DNA of 64,000 nucleotides from Sycon ciliatum. Taxonomy: Eukaryota > Porifera > Calcarea > Leucosolenida > Sycettidae. The position numbers and the translations under genes were made by a program. Location: the NCBI RefSeq assembly GCF_964019385.1, contig NC_088645.1:30934517-30998516 (forward strand), written 5' to 3'. Every line of letters begins with the position of its first letter. The first letter of the stretch is position 1. Below are positions 31,127 through 42,415 of the stretch, in pieces. The notes under the pieces are model-generated. The model worked only from the letters and a program-made list of their open reading frames with translations. It was not told the origin of the DNA and did not search any database.

Positions 31127-31939
31127 TCATTTTAAAGGTTCCTTACACGATACCGCCACCTTTGTGAACTGATACAGTATGGAAATAAGATCACAGTCAA
31201 ACGTGTGCATGTTCTGGATCACGTGATCAAGTGAATAGGTTTCCCAGCAATAAGCATCAATCAATGATGTCATAAGAGATATATCAGATGGAGATAAAAG
31301 CAGCAAATTCGAACGCAACGTGGACAGTTGCAATGAAGACACCATCCTAGTCGACTCCATGAGATGCAGTACGTATAGGAGTGGAAAATGCTGAGGAAGA
31401 GGTTTCATGATTCGACTGAACCTCAACCAGGACACATTGCTACGAGGTAAGTAGGAATGTAGTTTTAATGCATCCACATTCGTATCGTATACTATACAGG
31501 ATAATGCTATAGAATAGTTTAGACTCTTGTACAAACAGGACTTCTTCATCGCACTTATCTGCTCTCGAAGAGGGTGTACACGAAGCTGATCGGATAAGAG
31601 TTCAGTTTTCGAAAGAAAATGCAAAAGATGACGATCCACACCACATAACCGCTCATGTGCAGCATAAGGCTTCTTCATCAAACTACATCTCTGATGCACA
31701 TCAACTTCAGGTAAGTAAACCACATCCATGACAAGTCCACACGAAGAACATACGTATCTTCCTTCATGAACAACATGATTAAGATGATGACACTGTTTTT
31801 CCTCCCCTTCTTGCTCTTCTTCTTCTTGTTGTTGTTGTTGTTGTTGTTCTTCTTCTTCTTCTTCTCTTGCTTGTTCTTCTACTTCACGAAGTCTCTTTTC
31901 ACGTACATAGGCCCGTAAGATATCAAAATCAGAATCCAT
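31127..31939 (-). CDS. TFIIB-like transcription factor
   Basis: The ATG at 31939 gives 270 residues. An acidic/Gln-rich leader (about 20-48) is followed by a zinc ribbon with Cys50, His52, Cys64 and Cys67 in a C-x-H...VCSSCGLV arrangement, matching TFIIB-family ribbons, including viral ones that use Cys-x-His. The rest is helical and could be one or two degenerate cyclin folds. TFIIB-type proteins recruit RNA polymerase to promoters; a virus-encoded one could direct late gene expression. It is the promoter-proximal gene, with a TATA-like element 57 nt upstream. I know TFIIB homologues from large DNA viruses, but do not recall it as a regular Polinton gene. The zinc ribbon is clear, the cyclin part is inferred. 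Confidence 0.75.
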   Translation of the reverse strand: MDSDFDILRAYVREKRLREVEEQAREEEEEEQQQQQQQEEEEQEGEEKQCHHLNHVVHEGRYVCSSCGLVMDVVYLPEVDVHQRCSLMKKPYAAHERLCGVDRHLLHFLSKTELLSDQLRVHPLREQISAMKKSCLYKSLNYSIALSCIVYDTNVDALKLHSYLPRSNVSWLRFSRIMKPLPQHFPLLYVLHLMESTRMVSSLQLSTLRSNLLLLSPSDISLMTSLIDAYCWETYSLDHVIQNMHTFDCDLISILYQFTKVAVSCKEPLK

Positions 31940-31995
31940 CTTCACCCCACATCATCACCATCTTCATAATGAAACATTATCCAACAATGTATCTA

Positions 31996-32004
31996 CTTTA
32001 TATA
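31996..32004 (-). promoter_or_regulatory. TATA-like box upstream of the TFIIB-like gene
   Basis: TATATAAAG on the minus strand, 57 nt before the ATG at 31939 and between the right terminal repeat and the first gene. It is the best core-promoter candidate for the whole minus-strand array. Confidence 0.5.
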
Positions 32005-32165
32005 CCGACTCCCATCCGAGGCAATTAACAGGCACAACGATTGGGGGTCCAATCATGATGTCATATCCCCTCAACCACCTCAAACACCCGAAAAATGATT
32101 TTTAAATATAAAAATACAGCACCCGGTTTTTTACCCCAAAAATGGGGCCTTCACCTCCCTTTCAC

Positions 32166-33351
32166 CGGGTAGTGATTGTTGGCGACTGTCCATCTGTTGG
32201 ATGTCATGCTGATCCCACCACCACCACCACCCACCCTTCTTTCCATGCTCGATGACATTGTCGATAGGTCGCTGATGTCTCATCCAGCGAGACCTTGGTG
32301 AGCTTCGGTCCCAGCATATGTAGTCAATTTGAGCCTTCCCTCTTATGCATAGTCGTCCTGGTCGTTTGGTACAGTTCGTGCTTTCAGTACGAGAGGTTGC
32401 GGGTACGAATCCAGCTTTGTTACATGATGCGTTTTTTCTTCTTCTTTACGGTCCGGGTATAAATAGGCGATTTGAGCCTTGGGTCTTGTGTGTAGTCGTC
32501 CTGGTCGTTTGGTACAGTTCATGCCTTCCGTACGAGAGGTTGCGGGTACGAACCCAGCTTTGTTACATGATGCTTCTTTTCTTCAAAGCCTCAGACAGAA
32601 AGGACCTCAATGATTGTTTCAACTGCATGCCTACTATGACCTGGCCAGGATACGCATGCCATATAAGGCATCTTCCACCCACTATGGAATATGCCTTATT
32701 TAAAAACTACAGCATATACACCTTCCCTATAAGGACACTTCACCCTACTATGGAATATGCCTACTATGACATCATCCGTGTACAACTTCCCTATAAGGAC
32801 ACTTCACCCCTTTATGGCACATGCCTTCTATGACATCATCCGTGTACACCTTCCCTATAAGGACACTTCACCCCACTATGGCACATGCCTACTATGACCT
32901 CATCCGTGTACAACTTCCTTATAAGGACACTTCTCCCCACTATGGAAGATGCCTACTATGACCTGAACCACGTGCACCTTCCTTATAAGGACACTTCACC
33001 CCATATATAGACCAATCCCAAAGGTCAAAGGTCACATTCCTTCCATGGACCAATCATCCGTATTTGGAAAGGTCAAAGGTCACAGCAAAGGTCAAAGGTC
33101 AAAGGTCAAAGGTCATCTTCCATATATGGACTATTCATCCTTATATGGAAAGGTCAAAGGTCAACACCAAAGGCCAAAGGTCAAATGACATCTTCCATAT
33201 ATGGACTATTCAGCCTTATATGGCAGGTCAAAGGTCAAAGGTCAACTCAAAGGTCAAAGGTCATCTGCCATATATGGACTATTCTTCCTTATTAGGCAGC
33301 CAGGGGTCAAAGGTGGGATTTGAGCCAGAACCCCCATCGCACTATACTACT
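32166..33351. repeat. Polinton right terminal inverted repeat
   Basis: Complement of 19514-20674 with small indels. The DR1/CArG array is mirrored at about 32915-33300, and tRNA-like segments are at 32351-32422 and 32493-32565. The open frame at 32345-32833 is a translation of these repeats and not a gene. Confidence 0.95.
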
Positions 33352-33392
33352 TTCCACGTCGGACCCTGCGGGTCCTAGCGGAATCTACGATT
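33352..33392. repeat. Older foldback split by the Polinton (right part)
   Basis: Continues the interrupted right arm: TTCCAC (target duplication) followed by 'gtcggaccctgcgggtcc' and 'tagcggaatctacga', the complement of 19196-19235. Confidence 0.85.
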
Positions 33393-36340
33393 ACACTTCG
33401 GAGCTTCGGCTTCGAATGTGACAGTGTGACTTTTAAAGTGATCCACTTCCTCAACCAAAGCAAGGGCGTAGCCAAGCATTATGCGCGAAGGAGAAGTGCG
33501 CATGTGGAGTGAAGGAACAGGCATCTCGCAGAGTGCCTGATATACAGTAAAAATGTCGCTATGTATCGAGGATACACCATATGTACAGGTGCCCTTCAAG
33601 TCGGAGACATGAAGGGAGAAAAGGGTGACAGTCTATTATTAAAAACGACTAGCACCGGACACAGATAATAATACTGCGACACCATGGCGAGGCTGTGTCA
33701 AAATATGGAATGTCACAGTACTCCTCGAGCCAGGAATGTGGACAAAGAAGTTTGTCCCTTGCAAACCAGGAAACCAGGAAGGTCTTAGATCTGGAACCCT
33801 AGACATTCGTCTTGCTGACGGAGGCAAGGGCGAACGCAACACGTACCTTCGGGAGTTGATGGCAGTGGAATACGGACAGACTGTGAAGCTCCGAGGTGAA
33901 CGGGGAGCCTGAGTCAAAACCATCTACATGAGAACGTGCCGCGTCAGACGTTTCCGAGGCAATTGGGATTGGGTCCCCAAGCCTGCAGAACCTCCAGAAC
34001 ATTGATGACACTCCATGTGCTGGCAGGCCAGCAGTAATAGACATCGGGCATCAAATGGGTGGTCGCTACATCAGCCTGACCAATACTCCAAGAGGCCCTG
34101 AACACGTAGCTGGAGTGTCGACGAGAGAGGAGAAAGATGCATTGGTAATTGGTCTATACTGCCTCCCTACATCGCACTGTGCGGCTAAGGAGTTGGTCCG
34201 ACTGCGATGAACTCCAGACCGGACCCACCAAGAGCACTTGCTATATGTGGTGAATAGCACTAACCATCAGGATGAGGGAGAATGGAGGGTGCAGAAGTGC
34301 ATTCTCCCACTGGTCTGGTCTGCCGGAAGGTCCAAGGAAGCCTGGCCCTCGGCCTCAGGATCTGAGCGCTAACTCACATACTGATCCAGTTAGCGGGTAT
34401 GGCTGTCCACAAATAGGGCAAGTGGGCTGTACCAATGATGTAACTTTGTAAGGACCTACCTGTCCAACAGGTAGTTGCCGCTGTCTGCAGACCGTGACGG
34501 TCGTTTGGGTCGTGGACGATGTCCCGAACATTGACGGCGACTAGGTGGAGCCACCGGGGTCGCGCCAAAAGTAATAGTTATGTACTCTTGGTAGCGCTAA
34601 CAGACAGATAGTTATCCAATGTTTCTTTCCTTGGATACGTAAGCAACAGCCATCACATGATCAATCTCGACATGCAAAGGTACTCCCGTTATGCCATGCA
34701 CTGGGGCTTGCAGACCAAGGCACTCCGCCCACAAGCAGTAGATGAATGGAGTTTAACTCCTGCAGAGTCATGTGGTTATGGGTGGCTGCTGTGCATGGGT
34801 CCTGAACTGACGGGCTCTCGTAGCGCAGCGATGGCACCTGTGAGGTGACTGGCTGGCCATCCCCGACTGAAAAGTGACAGACCCAGTAATGGAGACTTGT
34901 CAATTGAATCACCAGACCATATATCGAGGTTGCACAGCCCAGGCTGTGGAGCTCTATCCTGCAAGCACTATATTCTGTAATGAATTGATCGACTGTGAAG
35001 CTGGGCTAGCGGGAACGCCTTCCTCAATTCCGGAAGCTTCACGTTCAGGCGCCTCAAGTGGCTTGGTGATGGCAGAGATGGTGAGCCTCATACATTCCAG
35101 GGACTGCACCAGCTACAAGCCGGACTTGTGCAGGTTCACTTGGAGCTCGTGATGCTCCAGGAGGCGGATCGTTGCTTGCACTATGGTGTGCCGCAACCAG
35201 ACCGCACACAATAATGAGGCAGGTGGCAATGTACATCACTACCTTCACCGCCCATGTCCGGAAAATGCAGACGATCGATGCAGACACTTGGTGTATGTGC
35301 GGAGTGAATAACACATGCCGAACGGTAGACATGTGTACCGCCCGCCACTTCCGGATGGATGCCGGTCGAGTGACACATGTCCTGCATGGCCAAATAGCAC
35401 ATTGTCTCCATGAGGCTGGCAACATCGCCAGTGGCCGTACCGGGTCTCCAGTTTGCAGGGACCTGTGGTGATATAATCGTCATATTCAAGTGCGCAGCGA
35501 TGGTAGAGATGACGCAGGATGCGGAGCCAATGGCTGCTTGGATGGTCATTTGAACTGGACATAGTTTATATCCGTAGATCTCAGGTATATGTATGGCTTA
35601 CTCAGCTATTGCACAACATGGTCATGGACCTTGGGAGTGCACAGGACGTCTACGGCAAGACTAGGGTGAATGTACATGTAGGTCATCAAGTTCTTCCTCG
35701 ACGGTGAGAACACAAAGACATCACATATTCACTGATTTCCTTCTGCGCTAGGAAAGCAGTTTTCTATACAATATACATAACTGTATATTTGTTTACAAAG
35801 AGGCGTCTTTTCGAGGGTAGAGGGCTCAACACTGCTGGAAGGCAGTCAAATGGGTTTTTCGTCAAACACAACCCTACCAATGAAATGAAGACACCGGGGC
35901 CGGAGAGCAGAGACCACGAATAGTAGAGTCACGAGGTGGCCGTGCCGGTGGGGAAGATCCAGCTCAACAAGGTGTTCTTGCAAGTTTGATCAGTACACCA
36001 CCCTGGTTCGAATCCTCAATATCAGTGCATCTTACAGATTGATGGCTGCTGCCTTGACTCGTGATGCCTACGATAGGATACAAGCTGCTCCAAGTATGTT
36101 TCTAATAAGAGTACAATCATGTACATGTATCTTGGTGTAGTAGCTCACACTGTACCCCATCGTGACACCATCCCCTGCAATGTGTTGGTTTCCTTACTTG
36201 CTAGACTGATTTTATATGATTCTGGACTGATTTGAATCATATTATCTCTATCCCTTATTGGCCATGGGCCATCGTGGAAATAGAGAATAATGATAATGAT
36301 CTTGGACTTAGCATGAGAGGCATCCACGTCGTTGATAACA
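33393..36340. other. Stretch without recognisable features
   Basis: Open frames up to about 123 codons occur on both strands around 33.7-35.5 kb, with no recognised motif, splice-bounded exon or repeat structure that I can support. Confidence 0.4.
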
Positions 36341-36355
36341 GCAGAACCTTTGCAT

Positions 36356-36382
36356 CAGGGAGTCGTACAATACGACTCCCTG
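36356..36382. mobile_element. Ultra-short hAT-like element, copy B (27 bp)
   Basis: Two perfect 12-bp arms (CAGGGAGTCGTA and its complement) are separated by 3 bp and flanked by the perfect 8-bp direct repeat CTTTGCAT (36348-36355 and 36383-36390). Confidence 0.8.
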
Positions 36383-36589
36383 CTTTGCATGACTGTCATA
36401 ACACTGTCCTTATTGCAATATTTAGCCAATACTCCATTTGTTGTAGCAGCTATCACCCCACTACAAGTATGCATTCATTTCCTGGCTGGCTTGTGTAAAC
36501 TTATGAATGCAATCATGGAACGCTTCGTGTACACATGCTCCCATAGTTTAGTGCATGTGCGTGCGTGTGTTCAGGTATGGGTGTGTATG

Positions 36590-36997
36590 TTCGTGCACCT
36601 ACATGTACGCCATAAGTGTAAGGCTGAGCGTGCGAAGCCGGTTGCGGAGCAGAAAGGTGCATGCCAGTGTGGAGAGTGTGGCCGTTGGCTGAAGTCCCGT
36701 GGAGGTCTGGCAAGGCACAAGTGTACTTACCCCCAGTCAGCAGTCGTTGCGCCCCTGCCTGCTTCTCCGCTGTGCTGCGTCGCTCACTGCCAGGCTTGTG
36801 ACCGCTGCTTTGCGTCTACACGTGGCCGCGCCCGTCATCGCTGCTCGCGGACTTGTAGTCGTCCGACCGTTCAGGACCGTCAGGGTTTCACGTGTGTTTG
36901 CGCCTGCTCCCGCCGATTTCGCTTACCGCATCACCTGGATCGTCACAGGGCTGTGTGCTCCTCCTCTCTCTCAGCTGCCCCTCCGGGGCCCACGTAA
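36590..36997 (+). pseudogene. Zinc-finger fragment related to 2301-2450
   Basis: An open frame ends at a stop at 36995-36997. The supported part encodes successive finger-like motifs: a remnant ending RHKC, CGECGRWLKSRGGLARHKC, CQACDRCFASTRGRARHRC, and CACSRRFRLPHHLDRHRAVC, with linkers rich in Pro, Ala and Arg. Upstream in-frame sequence (from 36332) includes the hAT-like insertion and GT-rich DNA and is not credible coding. Similarity to the 2.3-kb fragment in both linker and finger shows a dispersed family. Possible sources are the N-terminal region of an RLE-type retrotransposon or a host gene family. No start, partner domain or intact end was found. Confidence 0.45.
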
Positions 36998-37103
36998 CCT
37001 TCATGGCAGTGGCTCAACAGGACAGGACAGGACATGTACATGTATGTGTGCGTTTACATGTACAAGCAGTCATGCAGGCGTGTGTGGGTCTGTTTAAGTA
37101 TAT

Positions 37104-37172
37104 GTTATCGCATGGTTGCGAGGGCCTTATGGCAATAAAATGCCATAAGGCCCGCAGCAACCAGGCGATAAC
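37104..37172. repeat. 69-bp palindromic repeat
   Basis: The arms GTTATCGCATGGTTGCG and the imperfect complement ending GCGATAAC enclose an inner palindrome built on GGGCCTTATGGCA. Together with the following 68 bp it recurs at 59544-59713, where the inner part differs. Confidence 0.8.
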
Positions 37173-37240
37173 AAATTTATCACATGGCCCACAGAGCAGA
37201 CCATTGGGCTGCTGTTGAAATTAGCCCAAATGCTAACACA

Positions 37241-40180
37241 TTATGACCACAATGTATATTGATGTGCTATCATTATCAAAACAGGAAAAATGAAGATATT
37301 TCTCCTGCATCCTAACAAAAAGTCTGCTACAGGCCATCAAAGAGTATACACTACTGAAACAGTGAAAGACGGAGACAGAAAAAAATAAGTGCCGACACGG
37401 TATCGTCATAGCAATAGACATGGCAACCACAATAAAACAGAGCAGAATCATAATTTCAGTTGAAAAATTACTAAGTAAGAGTGCTACCACAAAGAGTTTC
37501 TTCATGTTTACATGTGTATCAGGAAGTTAGTTGCCAAAGTATTTGACGACTCCCTGGCCTGGTGTGTGTGAGGACAATTTTTCTTCTTTTTTTCAGCTCC
37601 AGATGGCTGTATTTTTTCATTGCAAAACATTCCTGAATTGATGTGTTTGTTGTTCAAGCAATGGTGAAGGCAGAGGACAGATGAGCCTGGTAAGAGTTTT
37701 GCGTGGCACAGGAAGACCACACACAGGCAGTGACTTTGCGAGGATCTGAAAACGCACGATGCTGATTGGAATTTGTGTTTATAATATTTCAAATACGTGT
37801 TTGTGATCACAGTATAGTAGCACATCAAGCAGAACTGAATCTTATCCACAATCTTACCGACGGTCACGCTGCCAACATGACTGAACAAATGATCCCTGCA
37901 AGCACCACATGGCAGACAACCGAGGCCATATCCATTGCCGGGACGTCCATCTCCAAAAAGAATTCCATCTTCGTCTCAATGCTACACTGCGACTCGTCGT
38001 CGAGTCGTACAGTCTACAGAGTCGTCGTATACGCGTAGTCACGCGATCACTGAAATAAACTATTTTTTTGCGGGCAATTAAACTATTTTTTTTGCGGGCA
38101 ATATCGCATAGTATTGCCCGCGGCGCGAAAGGTGCTGATTCGCTGGAGTACGGGCAACAATCACGTGCCATGTGATAAAACCGCATGAACACATGTCAGA
38201 TCCCGTGTGCATGTATGTACGGGTGTGCACCGCCTTGTCTCTGCTTCTGCCGCACTGGCGGTTGCGGAGGCTAGGATTGTGGTCTGATCCGGCTCAGGAG
38301 CGGTATTGTGTGGGAACTGAACTATTGTTATCGATTTCACTGTACTACTCTTTTTCTCTTTTACGTTTACTTTATACCAGGCGTGGGCCATCCCCTGTAC
38401 ATAGGTGCCATCATTTTTTTTTTTTTCATGTACGGGTGTGCGGGTAAGCATATTCTTTGCTCTATGCGTCCACCGTGCATGAACGTACGGGCATGTGTAC
38501 TTTATTGTTTGTAGCTTGTGGCATGGCGGTTGTGCTGTAAAAACAGTAGCACCTTATTCGGCCATCCGCAGATGCCATTTTTTCACTTCAATTCTGCATT
38601 GTCTCAGGTGCTGTGTTTAGAGTGTCATCCTCTCTGCATATTTATGTTTCTTTCCCACCTCAGTACTGTATTTGGCTTGATATTGTTGCTGTTGTACATA
38701 CAAGTATAGGCACATGCATTGATCTGTAAGGGTTTGTGTTTGGAGCTCCAGCAACCTGTTGAGGTTCGTGTTGTTTATAAATTCGTGGTCGACGGATACA
38801 ATGATCTGGCTGGTACATCGCAGAATACTAGGACCCCTTGAACGATTCTGTCGGTCGTTCCTAAGTTCACCAATTGAAGACATGTGTGTGTCAAAATGTG
38901 TCAAAAATACAGTGGTTACAAAACGGTTGGTATCACCGCTGTCGGATATTTTGCACAAGCCAAAATTGGAGGATGCACTGTTGGCTAATATCTCTTTCTG
39001 AATAAATAAGCAGGAAGCAGCAAAACCCTTGTACAAACCAACGGCGCGAAATTATAGCATGTTCAACCAAAATATCAGCGACATAACGAACACGCAAGCG
39101 ACGAGCGAGAACTCAACTTCTCGTTATTTGTTATCGCCACGGACAAAACTTAGGGCAGAGAACAACTATTTGGTTGGATTTCGACAACAATCTGAGACGA
39201 AGAACTCACGGGAGACGTAAACCAAAGGACGACGAAGGTGACGCCATTGAGTATTCGTCTCGTGATATCTTGAGAAAACTGCGAAATCTGGCAAATCTGG
39301 AAAATAAAAGTGCAACTTTTAGACGACTTTTTCTGAACTGGCGCACGGACTGGATGTCTTCGCTGCGATTGTCAGAAGCGATGGACCATGAATTTCTTTG
39401 AGAGTCTCTGGGTGCTACTATTCCTGAGCCTAGTTTTCAGCCATTCCCTGCATCTTCTTGGCACGATTTATTCTGCAAAAAAAGGAAAGTGTTCATGTGT
39501 TTTCTTGTCGGCCGTGTGAGTTGGGCCAGGCTGACCTGCGCAGATGGGCTGCGCACAAATACATAATACATATGAATCAAGCCCGTGTCCTGGTCTCTCA
39601 CGTTCAAGTGTCCAGTGGACCTGAGCGTGGTGAACTTGGATCGGACAGCAGAGCTGCGTAGATGGGTAGGTCTACATGTACGTAATACGAAAGGAGAACG
39701 CCAAATAGGTAGAGGTAAACCCACTTGTAGCCCAATGTCCAGCCTTCAAATTGCCTACTTCTGCTAGTTTATTTATTATCATTTTATATTCATATATTTA
39801 TATGTTTCGAAGATGTTGGTGGGACTTCGGCGACACTCTTCCCCTTTATTTAAGTTTATATGTTTCGTGAATAGTTCTACGAGACAGGCGCCAGCGGAGG
39901 CTACTATGGTCAAACGGGGTCTTGATTAATACGACACGGAAATGTACGAAAATGAAGCCTTGTTCCATGCCACTTTCGGATGATGCTGAAGCCATCATCC
40001 CGGCTCCCGAAAGAACGTCGCTGGGAGAAGTCTAGACACTCCGTGAAGTCTTGGTGAACTCGATTCATCTGGCTGCTGACGATGAATCGATGGAAGACTC
40101 AGAGTCAGAGGGCGAGCTGTAACCTCATTCGTTCCAGAGCCGTGCCGGCAAACACGCAACCTGCTCACTGTGGCACACGT
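37241..40180. other. Stretch without recognised genes
   Basis: Frames such as 39174-39401 (plus) and 37508-37888 (minus) have no motif I can assign. A direct duplication of 'aaactatttttt..tgcgggcaat' occurs at 38062-38102. A degraded half of the hAT-like 27-33-bp repeat may lie at 37545-37555. Confidence 0.4.
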
Positions 40181-40189
40181 GTGGCACTC

Positions 40190-40514
40190 GTGCACCGTAC
40201 ATGAGAACACTTGGCTCGGAGCACGTTGGGAGCGCGTCCAATTAATCCTCAAACTTTCAGGAACACAGCACCTCCTTGTTGCTCGACTCGCAGTTTTTTC
40301 AGGAGCTCACTCCTGCTCTGGGAATGGGTGTGTCCACCCTAGTAAACTCACTATTTGTCTGTAGATTACGGGTACTGAATGAATTTCAAGATAATAATGG
40401 GTTTTCCCCCAGGACGAGACGTCAAGAGAATCAAGGCCTATCGCTGTGTGTGATGCAACGTTTTCTGGACGACTTCAAATCCTTACAATACACACACACA
40501 CACACACACACACG
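40190..40514. repeat. Dispersed repeat family, copy 1, ending in an AC run
   Basis: Shares long blocks with 43370-43600 (for example 'cagattacgggtactgaatga'-type words and 'cgttttctggacgacttc' before the AC run) and its first part with 41810-41925. Copies end in (AC)n. Family is unknown. Confidence 0.8.
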
Positions 40515-40601
40515 CTAGTAGTAATACTGGGAAGCAGGGCAAGCAGGGCCAGACAAACAGTGGTCATAGGCGACTTCTCCGCTAGGGCGTCTAAAGTGCA
40601 T

Positions 40602-41068
40602 CACACCGGTAGTTAACAGTCTCGTTTTGGTGTACAGATACAATGTGCGTGCGTGCATAAGTTGACAGAAAGGCTAACAAGTAACAGGTGCATGTCATGT
40701 GGTCACACCAGCTGATTTGTGCGCGAGCAGGTCTTTATATCTGGTGCTTATCTGGTGCTTATGTGAAAATAAGCAGGTATGTATGAAGTGTAGACGAGGC
40801 ATTGAGATAGCTCTATTGTTTCGTTTTCAGTGAACTTTTCACACCGGTAGTTAACAGTCTCGTTTTGGTGTACAGATACAATGTACGTGCGTGCATAAGT
40901 TGACAGAAAGGCTAACAAGTAACAGGTGCATGTCATGTGGTCACACCAGCTGATTTGTGCGCGAGCAGGTCTTTATATCTGGTGCTTATCTGGTGCTTAT
41001 GTGAAAATAAGCAGGTATGTATGAAGTGTAGACGAGGCATTGAGATAGTTCTATTGTTTCGTTTGTGA
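40602..41068. repeat. Tandem duplication of a 238-bp unit
   Basis: Unit 1 starts 40602 and unit 2 starts 40840, both with CACACCGGTAGTTAACAGTC, and differ at few positions. Partial copies occur at 43695-43806 and 45926-46012. Confidence 0.9.
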
Positions 41069-42384
41069 GAGTTAACAGACATACTAGTAGGTGAGAATAG
41101 AGGCGATACCAGGGTAGATTGACACCAGCAACAACATTTTCAAATAGGTATTCGGATTTCAAATCTCAAGCCTTGCGGTATACATATATATATCAGCGAC
41201 ATAGGCTTTCCTAAGCTCACTGGATTTATATCAATCTGTTCGTTACAACCAACCTTCCGTTTTTTCTTTCTCTTTTTCTCCTATCTCTACTTATCCACAA
41301 TATCCTTTAAATACATATTATTATTCACAGTGGGTCCAATATTATAAAGTAGGCAGTTTGCCTGTTTTGATTTCCTCCATAAAGACAAAGAAGGGCAGTG
41401 TTACAGAGTCATCAAGGGCGATAGCTACATTACCCTGGAACATAACAGGCGGGAAGAGGGAGAGGGAAAGCCCCACGTTGCCAAACCTGGTACACAGGTG
41501 GCGCCATGTTGAGAAAACAACTCATGCCTCCGATGATGGCCACAACGCACCGTTATCGCCTCTATTCACATCACCATGCCTACACTTCACACATACGCGC
41601 AATAACGTGCACACTAGCACCAAATATCTAGACCTGCTCGTAGAGGATTCAATAGTAAAATGCTGCTGTCTGGTGATCGCAGAAAATGCAAGAAACACAA
41701 AGTTATAGCTCTACAGCTTTTCGCCTCTGTTGTGTGTGTGTGTATAGGGTGAATACAGGGAAAATATGGACAAAGTGTCTGGAGTCCTTGTTGCATGGAT
41801 TCATGAGTGGCACACGTGCACAGTACATCAGAACAGCTGGATCACGTCGGGAGCGCGTTCAATTCGTCAAACTTTCAGGAACACAGCACGTCCTTGTTGC
41901 TCGACTCGAAATTATTACGGGAGCTCACAAGGCATGTGCGGGTAATGCTAGTTCCCGTAGCTATGTAGAAGACGTTACTTCAGTAACGTCTGGCGCTAGC
42001 CAGGGTCCACACAGCTTTAATTTGGTGTTTGTTTGTTTGTTTGTTTGTTTGTTTGTGTCACGCCTGGCGCTATCCCGTATCTGTCCCGTACTGTACCGTA
42101 CCAGCAAAGACAGCTGGCCACAATATTTTTGTTTGTTTGTGCCATCGACATGCCTGGCGCTATCCCGTACCTGTCCCGTACCATCAAGAGTACGGTACCA
42201 TCAAGAGAATGAGTGAAGTGTATCGGGGGAATGCATTCAGTGCCGTAACATTTTGTGTGGATTTGTGTGCAAGGCCGAGATCCCACTAGCAGGCTGGCTG
42301 AGCCGCCTGTCGACCAGCCCGGGAATCGCATGTAGGCCGATAGCACAATAATTATAACGTATATACAGTCATGTAGATGTATAG

Positions 42385-42415
42385 CAGGGAGTCATATTAT
42401 TTAAACGACTCCCTG
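42385..42415. mobile_element. Ultra-short hAT-like element, copy C (31 bp)
   Basis: The ends are CAGGGAGTC and GACTCCCTG with an AT-rich 13-bp centre. The flanking octamers ATGTATAG and CTGTATGG agree at six of eight positions, consistent with an older duplication. Confidence 0.6.

Larger units (their letters stand above)
19514..33351 (-). mobile_element. Polinton/Maverick element, 13.8 kb
   Basis: Boundaries are exact: AGTAGTATAGTGCG at the left, its complement at the right, and the 6-bp duplication TTCCAC at 19508-19513 and 33352-33357. The AG...CT termini, 6-bp duplication and kilobase-long inverted repeats are diagnostic of Polintons. The gene set agrees: DDE integrase, adenain-type protease, A32-type ATPase, major and minor capsid proteins. 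All genes are on the minus strand, almost without spacing. There is no DNA polymerase B, no superfamily 3 helicase, and two genes carry lesions. It is therefore an element able to have encoded particle proteins but lacking its own replicase, at least in this copy. Confidence 0.95.

Noticed and set aside
42025..42060. TTTG repeat as part of a coding region (41686-42216)
   Set aside because: The frame is mainly microsatellite and dispersed repeat sequence.
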